Positions 63,181 through 64,000 of a stretch of DNA of 64,000 nucleotides are shown here, piece after piece; position 1 is the stretch's first letter, and every line of letters starts with the position of its first letter. The DNA is from Robertmurraya andreesenii (lineage in GTDB: Bacteria > Bacillota > Bacilli > Bacillales > Cytobacillaceae), in contig NZ_JAUSTU010000014.1 of NCBI RefSeq assembly GCF_030813005.1, positions 1 to 64,000 on the forward strand. The letters are read 5' to 3'. The notes below the pieces were generated by a model. The model was not told the DNA's origin, ran no database searches, and was given only the letters and a program-made list of their open reading frames with translations. Made by a program: the position numbers and the translations under genes.

Positions 63181-63396
63181 ATGAAGCTATTTATTGAAAA
63201 TGGCTATTATGAAGTGGTGTATGATCATCACAGCTACCCGAATCTTGAGTTTATTCGCTTAGATGAAATTTGTGAACGCACCTATATAACCTTAAAAAAT
63301 GTTATTACAGGTGAATTTTTTACATTTGACGAACAAAAAATTATTAAAATAAGCAGGAAGCTATCACTTATTCAAAATCATGTTGCAAAGAATTAA
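63181..63396 (+). CDS. Small unknown protein
   Basis: This 71-residue, probably beta-rich protein starts MKLFIENGYYEVVYDHHSYP. GGAAGGGGTATCT precedes the ATG. The next gene starts 50 bp later. No family recognised; possibly cytoplasmic. Confidence 0.65.
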   Translation: MKLFIENGYYEVVYDHHSYPNLEFIRLDEICERTYITLKNVITGEFFTFDEQKIIKISRKLSLIQNHVAKN

Positions 63397-63445
63397 GTTT
63401 TCTCCCTATAATGAAATGAAAAGAATGAACGAAGGAGATACAGTA

Positions 63446-63652
63446 ATGAGACATCTAACATGGAACCATTCCGAAACACTAAAACAGGTAAAGTGCGTTC
63501 ATACGAATGCAGAAAAATATATTGTTCATCATGCTTTAACAGTTGGAAAGACCTATGAGGTAAAGAATGAAACAGAGGAATTTTATTTTATCGTTGACAA
63601 CAGTTGGAAGGTCGGCGGATTTTATAAGGATTATTTTGAAGTAGTTTCATAA
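63446..63652 (+). CDS. Small conserved-type protein (possibly DUF6501)
   Basis: This 68-residue protein starts MRHLTWNHSETLKQVKCVHT. Its core GKTYEVKNETEEFYFIVDNS and GGFYKDYFE look like a compact beta domain, similar to small Bacillus proteins I associate, without certainty, with DUF6501. ATG at 63446 follows AAGGAGATACAGTA; the longer frame from 63380 overlaps the previous gene and is not used. A terminator follows. Confidence 0.7.
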   Translation: MRHLTWNHSETLKQVKCVHTNAEKYIVHHALTVGKTYEVKNETEEFYFIVDNSWKVGGFYKDYFEVVS

Positions 63653-63662
63653 GAACGATGAA

Positions 63663-63687
63663 AGGACCGCTTGCGGTTCTTTTTTTT
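63663..63687 (+). terminator. Terminator of the small-gene cluster
   Basis: A GGACCGC / GCGGTTC stem is followed by TTTTTTT. Confidence 0.87.
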
Positions 63688-63723
63688 GCCTAATTTTCAC
63701 AAGAACTATTGCTATTTTACATA

Positions 63724-63745
63724 TTTAGTGTAAAATTACACTAAA
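63724..63745. promoter_or_regulatory. 22-bp perfect palindrome, candidate operator
   Basis: TTTAGTGTAA-AA-TTACACTAAA lies 27 bp before the TTG start of the last gene. Part of it (TTTAGTGTAAAA) recurs at 41001. Confidence 0.5.
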
Positions 63746-63771
63746 AGAACAATTTGTTAGGTGGGGTTATT

Positions 63772-64000
63772 TTGAGTAAACCGTTAAAGATCTTTTTGCT
63801 GATTTTTGCTGTATTAGTCATTGGATTTGCACTATTCGTCTATTTTTCATTTGCTGGCCTTCCATGGAAAAAAATTACGGTTGGAAATGCAACGTTAGCG
63901 TATTTGCAGCAAAAGTATGACGAGGAATTCGAAATCGAGGATCGATTCTATAATTTCAAAGATGGATCCTATGGAATCAAAGTGCATCCCGTCAAGGAGC
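63772..64000 (+). CDS. Membrane-anchored protein, N-terminal part (cut by window edge)
   Basis: A TTG at 63772 follows AGGTGGGGTTATT. The first 76 residues hold one membrane helix (FLLIFAVLVIGFALFVYFSF). An extracytoplasmic segment follows, AGLPWKKITVGNATLAYLQQ, ending with YNFKDGSYGIKVHP. A G-x-PW followed by a YL-x-x-KY helix recurs in small Bacillus envelope proteins of the YfjL-like type. The 3' end is outside the window. Confidence 0.75.
   Translation, partial: MSKPLKIFLLIFAVLVIGFALFVYFSFAGLPWKKITVGNATLAYLQQKYDEEFEIEDRFYNFKDGSYGIKVHPVKE

Overview
The window reads as chromosomal DNA of a low-GC, endospore-forming Gram-positive bacterium of the Bacillaceae. The evidence is strong purine-rich ribosome binding sites, frequent TTG and GTG starts, a spore-cortex lytic enzyme (CwlJ), an Sda-type sporulation-kinase inhibitor, and T-box, S-box, TPP and CIRCE regulatory elements. 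It also carries an aa3 quinol oxidase operon (qoxABCD) and many genes with recognisable Bacillus subtilis or Bacillus cereus counterparts. I cannot fix the species. No insertion sequence, prophage, CRISPR array or tRNA gene was seen.

Layout. 1-1380: the 3' part of a 23S rRNA gene, a structured spacer, 5S rRNA and a terminator, so the window starts at the end of an rRNA operon. 1.4-16.4 kb: small membrane proteins, cwlJ (minus), a type-B carboxylesterase (minus), an MFS transporter, a GNAT enzyme, an NRDE protein, htpG behind a perfect CIRCE element, a TerD-zinc ribbon-TerB fusion, a thioesterase, a sodium:alanine symporter, an FbpB-like micro-protein (minus), acetoacetyl-CoA ligase and arylamine N-acetyltransferase. 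16.4-18.4 kb: leuA (minus) under a leucine T-box. 18.5-24.6 kb: a membrane diguanylate cyclase, then an acyl-CoA ligase / LCAD-like acyl-CoA dehydrogenase / acyl-CoA ligase operon with a cre-like site. 24.8-34.5 kb: an IDEAL-domain protein, an Old Yellow Enzyme, a TetR regulator divergent from a quinone oxidoreductase, a SulP transporter-ArsR regulator pair, a second MDR dehydrogenase, ylmA and an MFS exporter. 34.7-41 kb: aspartokinase, a 57-residue micro-protein, an AlaX-type editing protein, a TolB-like secreted propeller, TPP-riboswitch-controlled thiT and a VanW protein. 41-45 kb: qoxABCD. 45-48.3 kb: a LysM cell-wall hydrolase, Pth2 and small membrane or unknown proteins. 48.4-53.9 kb: a three-gene signalling operon (hybrid histidine kinase, CheR-type methyltransferase, response-regulator/PAS/histidine kinase). 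54-61.4 kb: a His/Asp-rich protein, then the S-box operon metI-yitJ-metH (minus). 61.5-64 kb: small genes, an Sda homologue (minus), ykqA and a truncated gene at the right edge.

How the genes work together. The methionine block makes cystathionine or homocysteine (MetI), reduces methylene-THF and methylates homocysteine (YitJ), and performs B12-dependent methylation (MetH), all behind one SAM riboswitch. The 20.3-24.6 kb block activates and oxidises fatty acids. The three-gene signalling operon has the RsbK/RsbM arrangement known from B. cereus stress signalling, but a Kin-type kinase follows instead of the PP2C phosphatase. An Sda homologue lies 8 kb away.

Beyond single genes, the window holds several families of intergenic repeats. 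The most striking is a 70-100 bp palindromic element in three copies, two of them inside 5' leaders. There is also a 57 bp element with tandem GGTACC in two copies, and a Bacillus-type 150 bp element with one truncated relative. Several small genes with convincing start signals (44, 44, 49 and 57 codons) are easily missed.
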